Shown: positions 33,037-41,703 of the stretch, one piece after another | How the letters are laid out: each line of letters begins with the position of its first letter | Numbering within the stretch: the first letter of the stretch is position 1 | Origin: Eshraghiella sp964414835 | GTDB lineage: Bacteria; Bacillota; Clostridia; Lachnospirales; Lachnospiraceae | NCBI GenBank assembly: GCA_964414835.1 | Contig: CAYPWY010000001.1 | Location: forward strand, 91,841-155,840 | DNA length: 64,000 nt | Reading direction: 5' to 3' | Notes under the pieces: generated by a model | Seen by the model: the letters and a program-made list of their open reading frames with translations, nothing else | Databases searched by the model: none | Told to the model about the DNA's origin: nothing | Translations under genes and position numbers: made by a program

Positions 33037-34710
33037 TTACGAAACCTCCATAATAATCGGAAGTATCATAGGTGTACGTTTCATCTTTTTCCAAATGTAA
33101 TCACTGAGACTATCCTTGATTACGCTTTTAATCCTTGACCAGTCTGCAGTGTTTCCGCCGTCAAGATAACGCATAACAGCTTCATATACCACTGTCGTAG
33201 CATCATCTATAAGTATTTCCGATTCTCTGACATATACAAAGCCTCTCGTAACAATATCCGGTCCTGCAAGCAGTTGTCCGGTATACTGGTCAAGTGTCAG
33301 AACAACTATGATAATACCATTCTCTGCCAAAGTCTGCCTGTCACGTAATACTATATTGCCCACATCTCCGACTCCCAGTCCGTCAACCATAAGGCTTCCG
33401 CAAGGAACCGTTCCGGTCTTGCACGCCTTTTCATGGGTAAGCTCAAGCACATCTCCCGATGAAAGTATAAAAATATTTTCCTTAGGTATTCCCATGCTCT
33501 CGGCTAATTCCGCATGGCGTACAAGATGTCTGTACTCGCCATGTACAGGAACCGCATATTGAGGTTTGAGTATTGAATATATCAGCTTGATTTCCTCTTG
33601 TGATGCATGTCCTGATACGTGTGTATCCTGAAAAATCACCTTGGCGCCTTTCATTGAAAGTTCATTGATAACACGTGCAACTGATTTTTCATTGCCCGGA
33701 ATAGGTGTGGCGCTGACAATAATCACATCTCCCGGCTTAATTGTAACCTTCTTATGGATAGACGCTGCCATTCTTGAAAGCGCCGCCATTGATTCCCCTT
33801 GGCTTCCAGTAGTTATTATTGTCACCCTGTCATCAGGATAATGTTTAATCTCCTCAGTGTCAATAAGCGTTCCCTCAGGTATTTTTATATAACCAAGCTC
33901 TGACGCAACATTCATTATATTAACCATGCTTCTTCCCTCTACGGCAACCTTTCGGCCGTGGGCACAGGAAGCATTAATAATCTGCTGCACCCTGTCGACA
34001 TTGGATGCAAAGGTAGCAACAATAATCCTGCTTTTTTTGTTCTCCTCAAATATAGTCTCAAAGGTCTTACCCACTGTCTTCTCTGACATAGTGTAACCCG
34101 GACGCATAACATTGGTGCTGTCGCACAAAAGAGCAAGCACTCCTTTTTTCCCGATTTCTCCAAAACGCTGCAAATCAATAGGCTCACCAAACACGGGAGT
34201 GTAGTCAACCTTAAAATCCCCGGTATGGAAGATTATACCGGCAGGAGTGTGGATTGCAAGCGCACAGGAATCCGCTATACTGTGATTGGTTCTTATAAAC
34301 TCCACTCTGAACTTATCAAGAATTATACTCTGTCCGTATGATACTATTTTTCTCTTGGTAGTCCCCAAAAGATTATGCTCACGGAATTTAGTCTCTATAA
34401 TTCCCATAGTCAGCTTAGTGGCATATATTGGCTTATTAACCTCCTTGATTACATACGGAAAAGCTCCGATATGGTCCTCATGTCCGTGGGTTACCACAAA
34501 ACCCCTGACTTTATCTATATTTTCCTTCAAAAATGTCACATCTGGTATTACAAGGTCAATTCCAAGCATATCATCATCAGGAAATGACAAACCGCAATCC
34601 ACAACAATAATACTGTCTTCATACATAAAGGCAGTCATATTCATACCAATCTGTTCAAGACCTCCCAAAGGAATAATCTTGACACTGCTGCTGTTTTCTG
34701 TTTTCTGCAA
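33037..34710 (-). CDS. rnj: ribonuclease J
   Basis: The 557-residue metallo-beta-lactamase/beta-CASP nuclease has the zinc motif T-H-G-H-E-D-H at 74-80, V-D-C-G-L near 37, H-T-G-D-F-K near 166, the beta-CASP motif T-T-G-S-Q-G-E near 306 and the C-terminal P-V-H-G-E-Y-R-H segment. It has 5'-3' exo- and endonuclease activity on mRNA and rRNA precursors. TTG start with AGGAGG upstream. It is inserted in a block that in Bacillus has no RNase J gene between yrzB and yrrL. Confidence 0.95.
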   Translation of the reverse strand: MQKTENSSSVKIIPLGGLEQIGMNMTAFMYEDSIIVVDCGLSFPDDDMLGIDLVIPDVTFLKENIDKVRGFVVTHGHEDHIGAFPYVIKEVNKPIYATKLTMGIIETKFREHNLLGTTKRKIVSYGQSIILDKFRVEFIRTNHSIADSCALAIHTPAGIIFHTGDFKVDYTPVFGEPIDLQRFGEIGKKGVLALLCDSTNVMRPGYTMSEKTVGKTFETIFEENKKSRIIVATFASNVDRVQQIINASCAHGRKVAVEGRSMVNIMNVASELGYIKIPEGTLIDTEEIKHYPDDRVTIITTGSQGESMAALSRMAASIHKKVTIKPGDVIIVSATPIPGNEKSVARVINELSMKGAKVIFQDTHVSGHASQEEIKLIYSILKPQYAVPVHGEYRHLVRHAELAESMGIPKENIFILSSGDVLELTHEKACKTGTVPCGSLMVDGLGVGDVGNIVLRDRQTLAENGIIIVVLTLDQYTGQLLAGPDIVTRGFVYVRESEILIDDATTVVYEAVMRYLDGGNTADWSRIKSVIKDSLSDYIWKKMKRTPMILPIIMEVS

Positions 34711-34724
34711 AATAATATTTCCTC

Positions 34725-34979
34725 CTAAACTATATCCGTATCATCTAACAGTTCTGAAAAAATAGCCGCAAGAGCATCAAGCTCGTTATCTTCCTCTACG
34801 AACTCATATACCGCCTGTGTCTCATCACTGCCGGATACGTCTTTTAATATATAAGCTTCCGCTTCTTCATCCTCTGTCTCGGTGACAAGGATGTAATCAT
34901 TACCATTCATTCTGGTCTGTTCTACAACGTAAAACTCTACCTGTTCTCCGTCCTCTGCTGTAATTATTATTTTATCCAC
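34725..34979 (-). CDS. DUF1292 (YrzB) family small acidic protein
   Basis: The 84-residue protein is highly acidic, with a short beta-rich N-terminal half (I-I-I-T-A-E-D-G-E-Q-V-E-F-Y-V) and repeated E-T-E-D-E-E-A-E-A-Y, the usual DUF1292 pattern. Its function is unknown. It stands directly after ruvX as in Bacillus yrrK-yrzB. GTG start with AGGAG upstream. Confidence 0.85.
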   Translation of the reverse strand: MDKIIITAEDGEQVEFYVVEQTRMNGNDYILVTETEDEEAEAYILKDVSGSDETQAVYEFVEEDNELDALAAIFSELLDDTDIV

Positions 34980-34991
34980 TAATTAAGTCTC

Positions 34992-35426
34992 CTAAACTTG
35001 GCTTTTTATAGCTGAATTATCCAAATATCCCCGCAAAATAAATTCCGCCGCAATCATATCGACATAATCCTTACGGTTCTCACGCCGTATTCCCGCTTCC
35101 ATCATAGCCCGGTCTGCTGCCACAGTGGTAAGCCTTTCATCCCACATAATCACTTCAAGACCTGTACGCCTTTCAAGCATAGCCTTAAATTCCATGGTCT
35201 TGGCAGCCCGTTCCCCGCAGGTGTCATTCATATTCTTGGGCAGACCAAGCACAATCCGCTCCACATTGTATTCTGCAATTATCTGCTCAATTCTGGCAAG
35301 TGTCTGCCTTAGCTTATTCTCACTTTGCCTGCGGATTATCTCAACACCTTGTGCGGTTATGCCTAATGGGTCACTGACAGCAACTCCCACTGTTTTGCTG
35401 CCGAAATCCAATCCCAGTATTCTCAT
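34992..35426 (-). CDS. ruvX: RuvX/YqgF family Holliday junction resolvase-like nuclease
   Basis: The 144-residue RNase H-fold protein starts R-I-L-G-L-D-F-G-S-K-T-V-G-V-A-V-S-D-P, and has the glycine/leucine motif I-V-L-G-L-P-K-N-M-N near 57-66 and the acidic D-E-R-L-T-T near 100-105. The family acts in pre-16S rRNA 5' processing and is annotated as a resolvase. It shares one base with the preceding ireB-like gene. Confidence 0.92.
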   Translation of the reverse strand: MRILGLDFGSKTVGVAVSDPLGITAQGVEIIRRQSENKLRQTLARIEQIIAEYNVERIVLGLPKNMNDTCGERAAKTMEFKAMLERRTGLEVIMWDERLTTVAADRAMMEAGIRRENRKDYVDMIAAEFILRGYLDNSAIKSQV

Positions 35427-35686
35427 TACAGTCCCTTGGCCTCAATATAAAACTTGAGCATCTCCTCCACAAGCTCATCGCGCTCAGCTTTCATAATAAG
35501 GCTTCTGGCATTACGATGGCTGGTAATGTATGTAGGGTCTCCTGACATAATATATCCTACAATCTGGTTAACCGCATTATATCCCTTGTCCGTAAGCGCT
35601 TCATATACCTGCTCAAGAATTTCTGAAATCTGTATAGTAGGCTCCTGCTGAACCTTAAAAAATTGTGTATTACTTAATTCTGCCAT
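35426..35686 (-). CDS. IreB/UPF0297 (YrzL) family regulator
   Basis: The 86-residue protein has the family's conserved blocks V-Y-E-A-L-T-D-K-G-Y-N-A-V-N-Q-I-V-G-Y near 27-45 and G-D-P-T-Y-I-T-S-H near 49-57. IreB of Enterococcus is a phosphorylated substrate of the Ser/Thr kinase IreK in cephalosporin resistance. It begins at ATG 35686 (AAAGG upstream); a longer open frame overlaps mtaB and is not needed. It leads into ruvX with a one-base overlap. Confidence 0.85.
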   Translation of the reverse strand: MAELSNTQFFKVQQEPTIQISEILEQVYEALTDKGYNAVNQIVGYIMSGDPTYITSHRNARSLIMKAERDELVEEMLKFYIEAKGL

Positions 35687-35756
35687 ATCACACGACCTTT
35701 CATCCACCATGACATACTGTGGACAACTCTTTCCTTTATATATAATAATATAAAAA

Positions 35757-37079
35757 TCAGTTTTCGGCAACACCAATTACCAAATCTTTTTCCAGAAGTT
35801 GGACTATCTTAACACTGACAATGGAATTTGCTGTTATATTTTCAATGTTGTCAACAGGTATTGCTGTTTTTACATAGGTATCGGTGAAGCCTGTCATATA
35901 ATCCTTTCCGTTTACTGAAACGATTTCCTCAGTGAGAACCTTAACCCTTCTGCCTATATATCCACGTCTGTATTCCTCTGAAAGTCTGCGGTCAAGTTCA
36001 AGAAGCTCATCACTTCTTATACTTTTAACTTCCTCGCTTACCTGCTCAGGCATTTTGTCGGCTGCCGTACCTTTACGCCTTGAATATTTAAAAACATGAA
36101 GCTCATAGAATCTAATCTTTTCAAGATATGCCTTGGTAATCTCAAACTCTTGTTCCGTTTCACCGGGGAACCCGACTATGACATCCGTTGTAATTGCAGG
36201 ATTGTCAAAATGTCTTCTGAGAATATCCACCCCTTTCATAAACTCATGGGCTGTATATCTGCGGTTCATTCTTTTTAAGGTGGCATCGCAGCCGCTTTGC
36301 AGTGAAAGGTGGAAATGGGGACATATCTTTTCACACTTTGACAGTCTTTCAACAAATTCTTCTGTAACTATAAGCGGCTCCAAAGACCCTAATCTTATGC
36401 GCTCTATTCCACTTATAGTATTGACCGTCTCTATGATTTCTATAAGACTTGTTGCATTGGGATTGTCATCAAGCCCATACGAGGACAGATGTATTCCGGT
36501 CAGTACAACCTCCTTGCATCCGCCTTGTGCAAGCTTTTCTATTTCTTCATATATATCTTCCTTGTCACGGCTTCTTATCCTTCCCCTGACATACGGAATT
36601 ATACAGTACGCACAGAACCTGTTGCAGCCATCCTGTATTTTCACATAAGCTCTTGTGTGTTCTGACGGACTTGTCATTAGCATCTTGTCAAAACCTGTTG
36701 CGGCACCTATTGCTTCCGGCTTTGACTGCTCTTTTATATCATCAAAATAACTCCTTAAAATATCAATAAGATGACTCTTTTCATTGTTGCCGATGACCAC
36801 ATCAACATCCTTATCCACAAAATCTCCTGCCGCCTCCACGTAACAGCCTGTTGCCACTATAACGGCGTCAGGATTGAGTTTTCTTGCCTTATGAATCATC
36901 TGGCGTGATTTTCGGTCGGCTATATTGGTCACGCTGCAGGTATTGATGATATATACATCAGCAGGTTCTTTCCCGAATTCCACAATCCGGTAGCCTTCAT
37001 TTTCCATCATCTGCTGCATAGCCTGAGTTTCGTATGAATTTACCTTACATCCAAGATTATGAAGTGCACATTTTCTCAT
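35757..37079 (-). CDS. mtaB: tRNA N6-threonylcarbamoyladenosine(37) methylthiotransferase MtaB
   Basis: The 440-residue radical-SAM enzyme adds a methylthio group to t6A37 of tRNA. The UPF0004 domain supplies cysteines in N-L-G-C-K-V-N-S-Y-E near 8-17, N-T-C-S-V-T near 46-51 and T-G-C-Y near 77-80. The radical-SAM cluster is C-N-R-F-C-A-Y-C-I near 151-159, and a TRAM domain closes the protein. CAGGAG precedes the ATG. Single gene, transcribed divergently from the HPr-like gene. Confidence 0.95.
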   Translation of the reverse strand: MRKCALHNLGCKVNSYETQAMQQMMENEGYRIVEFGKEPADVYIINTCSVTNIADRKSRQMIHKARKLNPDAVIVATGCYVEAAGDFVDKDVDVVIGNNEKSHLIDILRSYFDDIKEQSKPEAIGAATGFDKMLMTSPSEHTRAYVKIQDGCNRFCAYCIIPYVRGRIRSRDKEDIYEEIEKLAQGGCKEVVLTGIHLSSYGLDDNPNATSLIEIIETVNTISGIERIRLGSLEPLIVTEEFVERLSKCEKICPHFHLSLQSGCDATLKRMNRRYTAHEFMKGVDILRRHFDNPAITTDVIVGFPGETEQEFEITKAYLEKIRFYELHVFKYSRRKGTAADKMPEQVSEEVKSIRSDELLELDRRLSEEYRRGYIGRRVKVLTEEIVSVNGKDYMTGFTDTYVKTAIPVDNIENITANSIVSVKIVQLLEKDLVIGVAEN

Positions 37080-37129
37080 TTTTGGTAATTCTCCTGTATA
37101 TTTTTAACAATTTTTGTGCAAATAAGACA

Positions 37130-37158
37130 TTGACATTATCACCTCTTGATTGTACTAT
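37130..37158 (+). promoter_or_regulatory. promoter of the HPr-like gene
   Basis: TTGACA (37130-37135) and TACTAT (37153-37158) are 17 bp apart. A strong GAGGAGG ribosome site follows at 37186-37192, nine bases before the ATG. Confidence 0.75.
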
Positions 37159-37201
37159 AAGATTAACAAAATATGTTAATTCTTTGAGGAGGTATTATAT
37201 T

Positions 37202-37429
37202 ATGAAGTCAGTTCAGATTTCTTTAAACTCTATCGACAAGGTTAAAACTTTTGTCAACGAAATTGCTAAATTTGACAGCGATTTCGATTTAGTATCAGGA
37301 AGATATGTTATTGACGCTAAGTCAATTATGGGTATTTTCAGTCTTGACTTATCAAAGCCTATTACACTTAATATCCATGCAGAGGATGATTCTGAAATAC
37401 TTATCGCATTAAAGGATTATCTTGTATAG
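37202..37429 (+). CDS. HPr-fold protein lacking the phospho-acceptor histidine
   Basis: The 75-residue protein aligns without gaps to HPr over its last two thirds (F-D-S-D-F-D-L, then D-A-K-S-I-M-G-I-F-S-L-D-L at 38-50). The normal active site G-x-H-A-R-P-A is missing: Ser10 sits where His15 should be and Asp12 where Arg17 should be. It therefore cannot take phosphate from enzyme I at that site. The regulatory serine equivalent to Ser46 is kept (Ser41 in K-S-I-M-G), so HPr kinase or CcpA contact remains possible. It is a single gene with its own strong promoter, ribosome site and terminator. Confidence 0.85.
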   Translation: MKSVQISLNSIDKVKTFVNEIAKFDSDFDLVSGRYVIDAKSIMGIFSLDLSKPITLNIHAEDDSEILIALKDYLV

Positions 37430-37441
37430 ACCTACATGACA

Positions 37442-37530
37442 TGCCGCTGCACAGGGGTACGCCTTTAGTGCGGCAGTTACTTGCAGAGGCAAACAACTTA
37501 TTGCCCGAAGTCATAAGACTTCGGGCATTT
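37442..37530 (+). terminator. 3' hairpins and terminator of the HPr-like gene
   Basis: GCCCGAAGTC (37503-37512) and GACTTCGGGC (37517-37526) form a perfect 10-bp stem with an ATAA loop, followed by ATTTTCT. A weaker hairpin (TGCCGC 37442-37447 with GCGGCA 37470-37475) precedes it. Confidence 0.88.
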
Positions 37531-37534
37531 TCTG

Positions 37535-38713
37535 TTAATCAATCCAAATAGTCTCTGTAGTCTCAATGGCAGTCTTCACAAGCTCATCAATATTCTCACG
37601 AAGCTTAAGCTCCGACCTTTTGATAACCTTCAGATTCGGTTTTGTAACCGGATGCTTTGCCACAAATATTGTGCAGCAGTCCTCAAAAGGAAGAATTGAT
37701 GTCTCATAGGTTCCTATTTTTTCCGATATGTCAATAATCTCCTGCTTATCAAAGCCTATAAGCGGTCTAAGCACCGGAAGGGTGCATACCTCATTGGTAA
37801 CTGCAAGGGAATGCATAGTCTGGCTTGCCACCTGACCGATGCTTTCTCCCGTAACAAGTCCCAAGGATTCCTCTTCAATGGCAAAATGCTCCGCAATTTT
37901 CATCATATACCTTCTCATAATGATTGTAAGCTCATCATGAGGACATTTGTCGTATATATATAACTGAATATCGGTAAAATTAACCACATGGAGATTGATA
38001 GGTCCCGAATATACCGCAACAAGCTTTGCAAGGTCAATTACCTTTTGCTTGGCTCTTTCGCTTGTATACGGAGGTGCATGAAAATACACCGCATCTATTA
38101 TAACGCCGCGTTTTGCCACCATATATCCGGCAACAGGGCTGTCTATTCCGCCTGACAAAAGAAGTGTTGCCTTACCGTTGGTTCCAACAGGCATTCCTCC
38201 CGGTCCCTGAATAAACTCCGAATATATGTTAATCTTGTTGCGTATTTCAATGTTAAGCTCAATGTCAGGATTGTGTACATCCACCTTCATCTGCGGAATT
38301 GCATCAAGGATTTTCTCTCCCATAGCCATATTGATTTCCATAGAATCAAGAGGATAATCCTTACGCGCGCGGCGGGCTTTTACCTTAAAGGTCATATCTT
38401 TTCCACCGTACACGTCCTTCAGATATTGTACTGTATTTTCTGCCAAATCATCAAATCCGTTATCTTCTATCTGCATCATAGGACATATCCAAAGGATGCC
38501 GAAAACAGTCTTAAGCTTTTTCACTGCTTCGTCATAATCAAAATCGCTTTCGCCTTCCACATAGATTCTTCCCTGTTCTTTGGACACTGCAAACTGACCG
38601 TCAATTTTCTTAAGGGCACGTCTTATCTGTCTGCAAAGGGCATCTTCAAAAAGATACCTGTTTTTACCCTTTGTTCCTATCTCTCCGTACTTAATCAAAA
38701 AAGCCTTATACAT
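37535..38713 (-). CDS. thiI: tRNA 4-thiouridine synthase ThiI
   Basis: The 392-residue protein has an N-terminal ferredoxin-like/THUMP region (F-L-I-K-Y-G-E-I-G-T-K-G-K-N-R near 5-19) and a PP-loop ATPase domain with L-L-S-G-G-I-D-S-P-V-A-G-Y. It ends without the rhodanese extension of the E. coli enzyme, as usual in Firmicutes. It adds sulfur to U8 of tRNA. The cysteine desulfurase gene immediately upstream is the expected sulfur donor, as in Bacillus nifZ-thiI. Confidence 0.95.
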   Translation of the reverse strand: MYKAFLIKYGEIGTKGKNRYLFEDALCRQIRRALKKIDGQFAVSKEQGRIYVEGESDFDYDEAVKKLKTVFGILWICPMMQIEDNGFDDLAENTVQYLKDVYGGKDMTFKVKARRARKDYPLDSMEINMAMGEKILDAIPQMKVDVHNPDIELNIEIRNKINIYSEFIQGPGGMPVGTNGKATLLLSGGIDSPVAGYMVAKRGVIIDAVYFHAPPYTSERAKQKVIDLAKLVAVYSGPINLHVVNFTDIQLYIYDKCPHDELTIIMRRYMMKIAEHFAIEEESLGLVTGESIGQVASQTMHSLAVTNEVCTLPVLRPLIGFDKQEIIDISEKIGTYETSILPFEDCCTIFVAKHPVTKPNLKVIKRSELKLRENIDELVKTAIETTETIWID

Positions 38714-38725
38714 AGTTAATCCTCT

Positions 38726-39883
38726 CTATCTTGGTCTGTATTTTCTCAGCACAGGAAGCAGCTCCTTAAGTGCTGTAATCGTGTACTCAAGTTCTTCCTT
38801 TGTGGTGTACACCGAAAAGCTGAAACGCAGGGTGGCAGAAAGCAAATCATTTCTTACGCCTATTGCCTTCAGAGTTCCGCTTAAAGCCGGCTTGTTGGAT
38901 GCGCACGCCGAACCTGATGACACATATATTCCCTTGTCCTCAAGGGCATGTAAAAGCACCTCACTTTTTGCTATGCCTTCAAAGCTGACACTTACCACAT
39001 GTGGTGCGGAAAGCTCTCCTGTAAGTCCGTTTATTACAGTACCGTCTATTTGTTCTATCTGTTCTACAAAATATGCTTTAAGCTCATAAAGTCTTTTTAC
39101 ATCCTCATCAAATTTATCATACATATTGGCCGCCGCCAGAGCCATACCTGCTATTCCCGGAACATTCTCGGTTCCGGAACGCATTCCCTTTTGCTGTCCG
39201 CCGCCGAAGGCTGTGGGATGTATCTTTGTCCTGTCTTTAATAAAAACAGCTCCCACTCCCTTAGGTCCATGAATTTTATGACTGCTGACTGTCAGAATAT
39301 CAATATTTTCCTTGTAAGGATATATTCTGAATTTACCGAATGCCTGCACTCCGTCAACATGAAAAATTATGTCTTTATTATATTCTTTGATAATCCTGCC
39401 GCACTGTGCCACAGGCTCTATGGCACCGATTTCATTATTTACATACATAACCGACACGAGTATCGTATCATCTCTCAGTGCCGCTCTGAGGACATCAGGT
39501 TCAACCTGTCCATATTGGTTGACAGGCAGATATGTAGTCTCAAAACCCTGTTTTTCCAAAAAATCAAAGCTTTCCAGTACTGCCGGATGCTCTATGGCAG
39601 TGGTAATTATATGTTTTCCACGCCTTTTATTGGCAAGGGCCGTTCCGATTATTGCAAGATTGTCGCTTTCCGTTCCTCCCGATGAAAAATATATTTCCTT
39701 GTCACTTACTTTAAGAATACGGGCAAAAGTCTCTTTAGCCTGCCTTATGTATTTCTCAGCCTCAACACCCTTATTATGCATTGAGGAAGGATTACCGTAA
39801 TCCTCTGTCATTATTTTATAAATCAGCTGCGCCACCTGAGGGGAGACTTTGGTTGTGGCCGAATTATCAAGATATATTTCCAT
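38726..39883 (-). CDS. cysteine desulfurase paired with ThiI (NifZ/IscS-like)
   Basis: The 385-residue class V PLP enzyme has Y-L-D-N-S-A-T-T near 4-11, PLP lysine in T-V-S-S-H-K-I-H-G-P-K-G near 199-210 and catalytic cysteine in S-S-G-S-A-C-A-S-N-K. It lies 12 bp upstream of thiI, so its main task is probably sulfur transfer for tRNA 4-thiouridine. It is a paralogue of the stand-alone desulfurase at 12.5 kb. Confidence 0.93.
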   Translation of the reverse strand: MEIYLDNSATTKVSPQVAQLIYKIMTEDYGNPSSMHNKGVEAEKYIRQAKETFARILKVSDKEIYFSSGGTESDNLAIIGTALANKRRGKHIITTAIEHPAVLESFDFLEKQGFETTYLPVNQYGQVEPDVLRAALRDDTILVSVMYVNNEIGAIEPVAQCGRIIKEYNKDIIFHVDGVQAFGKFRIYPYKENIDILTVSSHKIHGPKGVGAVFIKDRTKIHPTAFGGGQQKGMRSGTENVPGIAGMALAAANMYDKFDEDVKRLYELKAYFVEQIEQIDGTVINGLTGELSAPHVVSVSFEGIAKSEVLLHALEDKGIYVSSGSACASNKPALSGTLKAIGVRNDLLSATLRFSFSVYTTKEELEYTITALKELLPVLRKYRPR

Positions 39884-39926
39884 TTTTATCTCCTAAATTG
39901 AACTATGCACCGTTTTATCCCGTACA

Positions 39927-40682
39927 TCAAAAGCCGGGATGCATTTCTTCAAGATGATACATCAGTATTGCCATAAATGCAAGTCCTGCCGTTTCTGTGC
40001 GCAGAATCCTTTTTCCCAGCGACACCGGAACAATGCCTGCTTCCCTGGCTGCCCTGACCTCTTCAATGTCAAAGCCTCCCTCCGGTCCTATAAACACTGC
40101 TATGCTCATTCCCGGTTTTATGGCTGCCACCGCCTGTCTTGTAGCTTCCATACCCTCAGCAAGCTCGTATGGTATAACGCCTGTCATTCCACATTCCCGC
40201 ACATACCCCAGCGCCTGTGAAAAAGTCATAACGCCCTGAATCTGCGGTATTATGGATCTGCCGCATTGCTTGGCGGCGCTTTCGCTTATTGCCTGCCAGC
40301 GCTGTATTTTGGAAGACGCTTTCTTGTCATCCAGTTTCACAACGCATCGCTTCATGGAAACAGGAATTATCTGATGGACTCCAAGCTCCACACATTTCTG
40401 AACAATAAGCTCCATCTTATCGCTTTTGGGAAGCCCCTGAAAAAGATATATTCTGGCAGGAAGCTCTTTGTCCGATTCCTTTTTCTCAAGTATGTCAAGA
40501 ATAACCTTATCATCATTGTATTCCCGTATACTGCACAGATAATCCTTATTATTGCCGCCTACGACCGTAACCTTATCACCTGCACGCATACGAAGGACAT
40601 TGCGTATATGGTTCACATCGCTTCCGTCTATAATAATGGTGTTATCTGAAATATTTTCAGACTTTCCGAAAAATCTGTTCAT
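39927..40682 (-). CDS. rsmE: 16S rRNA m3U1498 methyltransferase RsmE
   Basis: The 251-residue SPOUT methyltransferase begins M-N-R-F-F and shows an N-terminal PUA-like part (H-I-R-N-V-L-R-M-R-A-G-D) and the C-terminal knot with V-F-I-G-P-E-G-G-F-D near 196-205 and L-G-K-R-I-L-R-T-E-T-A near 221-231. It methylates U1498 of 16S rRNA. ATG 40682 overlaps the prmA stop (ATGA). The prmA-rsmE pair is common in Firmicutes. Confidence 0.94.
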   Translation of the reverse strand: MNRFFGKSENISDNTIIIDGSDVNHIRNVLRMRAGDKVTVVGGNNKDYLCSIREYNDDKVILDILEKKESDKELPARIYLFQGLPKSDKMELIVQKCVELGVHQIIPVSMKRCVVKLDDKKASSKIQRWQAISESAAKQCGRSIIPQIQGVMTFSQALGYVRECGMTGVIPYELAEGMEATRQAVAAIKPGMSIAVFIGPEGGFDIEEVRAAREAGIVPVSLGKRILRTETAGLAFMAILMYHLEEMHPGF

Positions 40683-41674
40683 CACTGGCAAACCTTTCTT
40701 GCGGTAATTGAAACCCACTCACCCTGATATGTGGTTTCTATAATTTCAAAGCTGTCATTTGTTTCAAAAGCAGCTTTTACCGCCTGCTCCTTCATATCGA
40801 TTATTCCTGATGTGATGATAACTGCCCCTTTTTTCATATGGACTGCAATTTCTCCCAACAACGGAATAATAATGTCTGCAAGTATATTGGCAGTTACCAC
40901 ATCATATTTCTCATAGCCCACATAATCCTGAGTCTTCAAATCATCAATTATGTTTCCTTCGATTACTTGGTAAAGGTCAGGTGTAAGACCGTTTGCCTCC
41001 ATATTTTCACGGGTAGCAATAATTGCGTTGGAGTCAAGGTCTGTTCCAAGGACATGCTTTGCTCCAAGCTTTAATCCTATTACCGACAAAATACCGCTTC
41101 CGGTACCCACATCCAGAAGCTCAGTCTCCTCTGTCACGTATTTTTCCATCTGCCTGATTACAAGCTGGGTCGTCTCATGGGAACCGGTTCCGAAAGCCGT
41201 TCCGGGGTCAATATCCACAACCATTCTGCCATGCATATCATCGGGAACATTTTCCCATGTAGGCTTAATCACAATATCTCCTACCATAAAAGGTTTAAAA
41301 TACTGCTTCCAGTTATTAATCCAGTCCTTGTCCTCTGTCTCTCCGCTTGTTATTAGACCGCTTCCAACATCCACAAAATCCTTCAGTTCTTCCAAACCTT
41401 CTGCAATTTGGTTTTTCATATCTTCTTCATCAGATATTCCGTCAGGGTAATGAACTCCTTTTTCATCCGTCTCCAAAAAGAAGCTCACTTTACCTATACC
41501 CTCGTCAGGCGGAAGCTCCGGTAAAATATCAACAAACATGGCCTTGGTGTCATCTTCGGTAAGCTGGATGTTGTCCTCAATCTGTACGCCTTCCATTCCA
41601 AGCTCTGTAAGCATATAGCTGACTAAATCCTCAGCTTCTGTAGTTGTCGTTATCGTATATTTTTTCCACTTCAT
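40682..41674 (-). CDS. prmA: ribosomal protein L11 methyltransferase PrmA
   Basis: The 330-residue AdoMet enzyme trimethylates lysines of ribosomal protein L11. Its N-terminal substrate domain precedes the motif D-P-G-T-A-F-G-T-G-S-H-E-T-T near 164-177, then L-L-D-V-G-T-G-S-G-I-L near 192-202 and the post-motif N-I-L-A-D near 264. It is about 20 residues longer than many homologues, mostly in an acidic stretch near residues 75-100. It is translationally coupled to rsmE. Confidence 0.94.
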   Translation of the reverse strand: MKWKKYTITTTTEAEDLVSYMLTELGMEGVQIEDNIQLTEDDTKAMFVDILPELPPDEGIGKVSFFLETDEKGVHYPDGISDEEDMKNQIAEGLEELKDFVDVGSGLITSGETEDKDWINNWKQYFKPFMVGDIVIKPTWENVPDDMHGRMVVDIDPGTAFGTGSHETTQLVIRQMEKYVTEETELLDVGTGSGILSVIGLKLGAKHVLGTDLDSNAIIATRENMEANGLTPDLYQVIEGNIIDDLKTQDYVGYEKYDVVTANILADIIIPLLGEIAVHMKKGAVIITSGIIDMKEQAVKAAFETNDSFEIIETTYQGEWVSITARKVCQ

Positions 41675-41703
41675 ATTAATTGTACTCCGGAAACATCCAT
41701 TAC

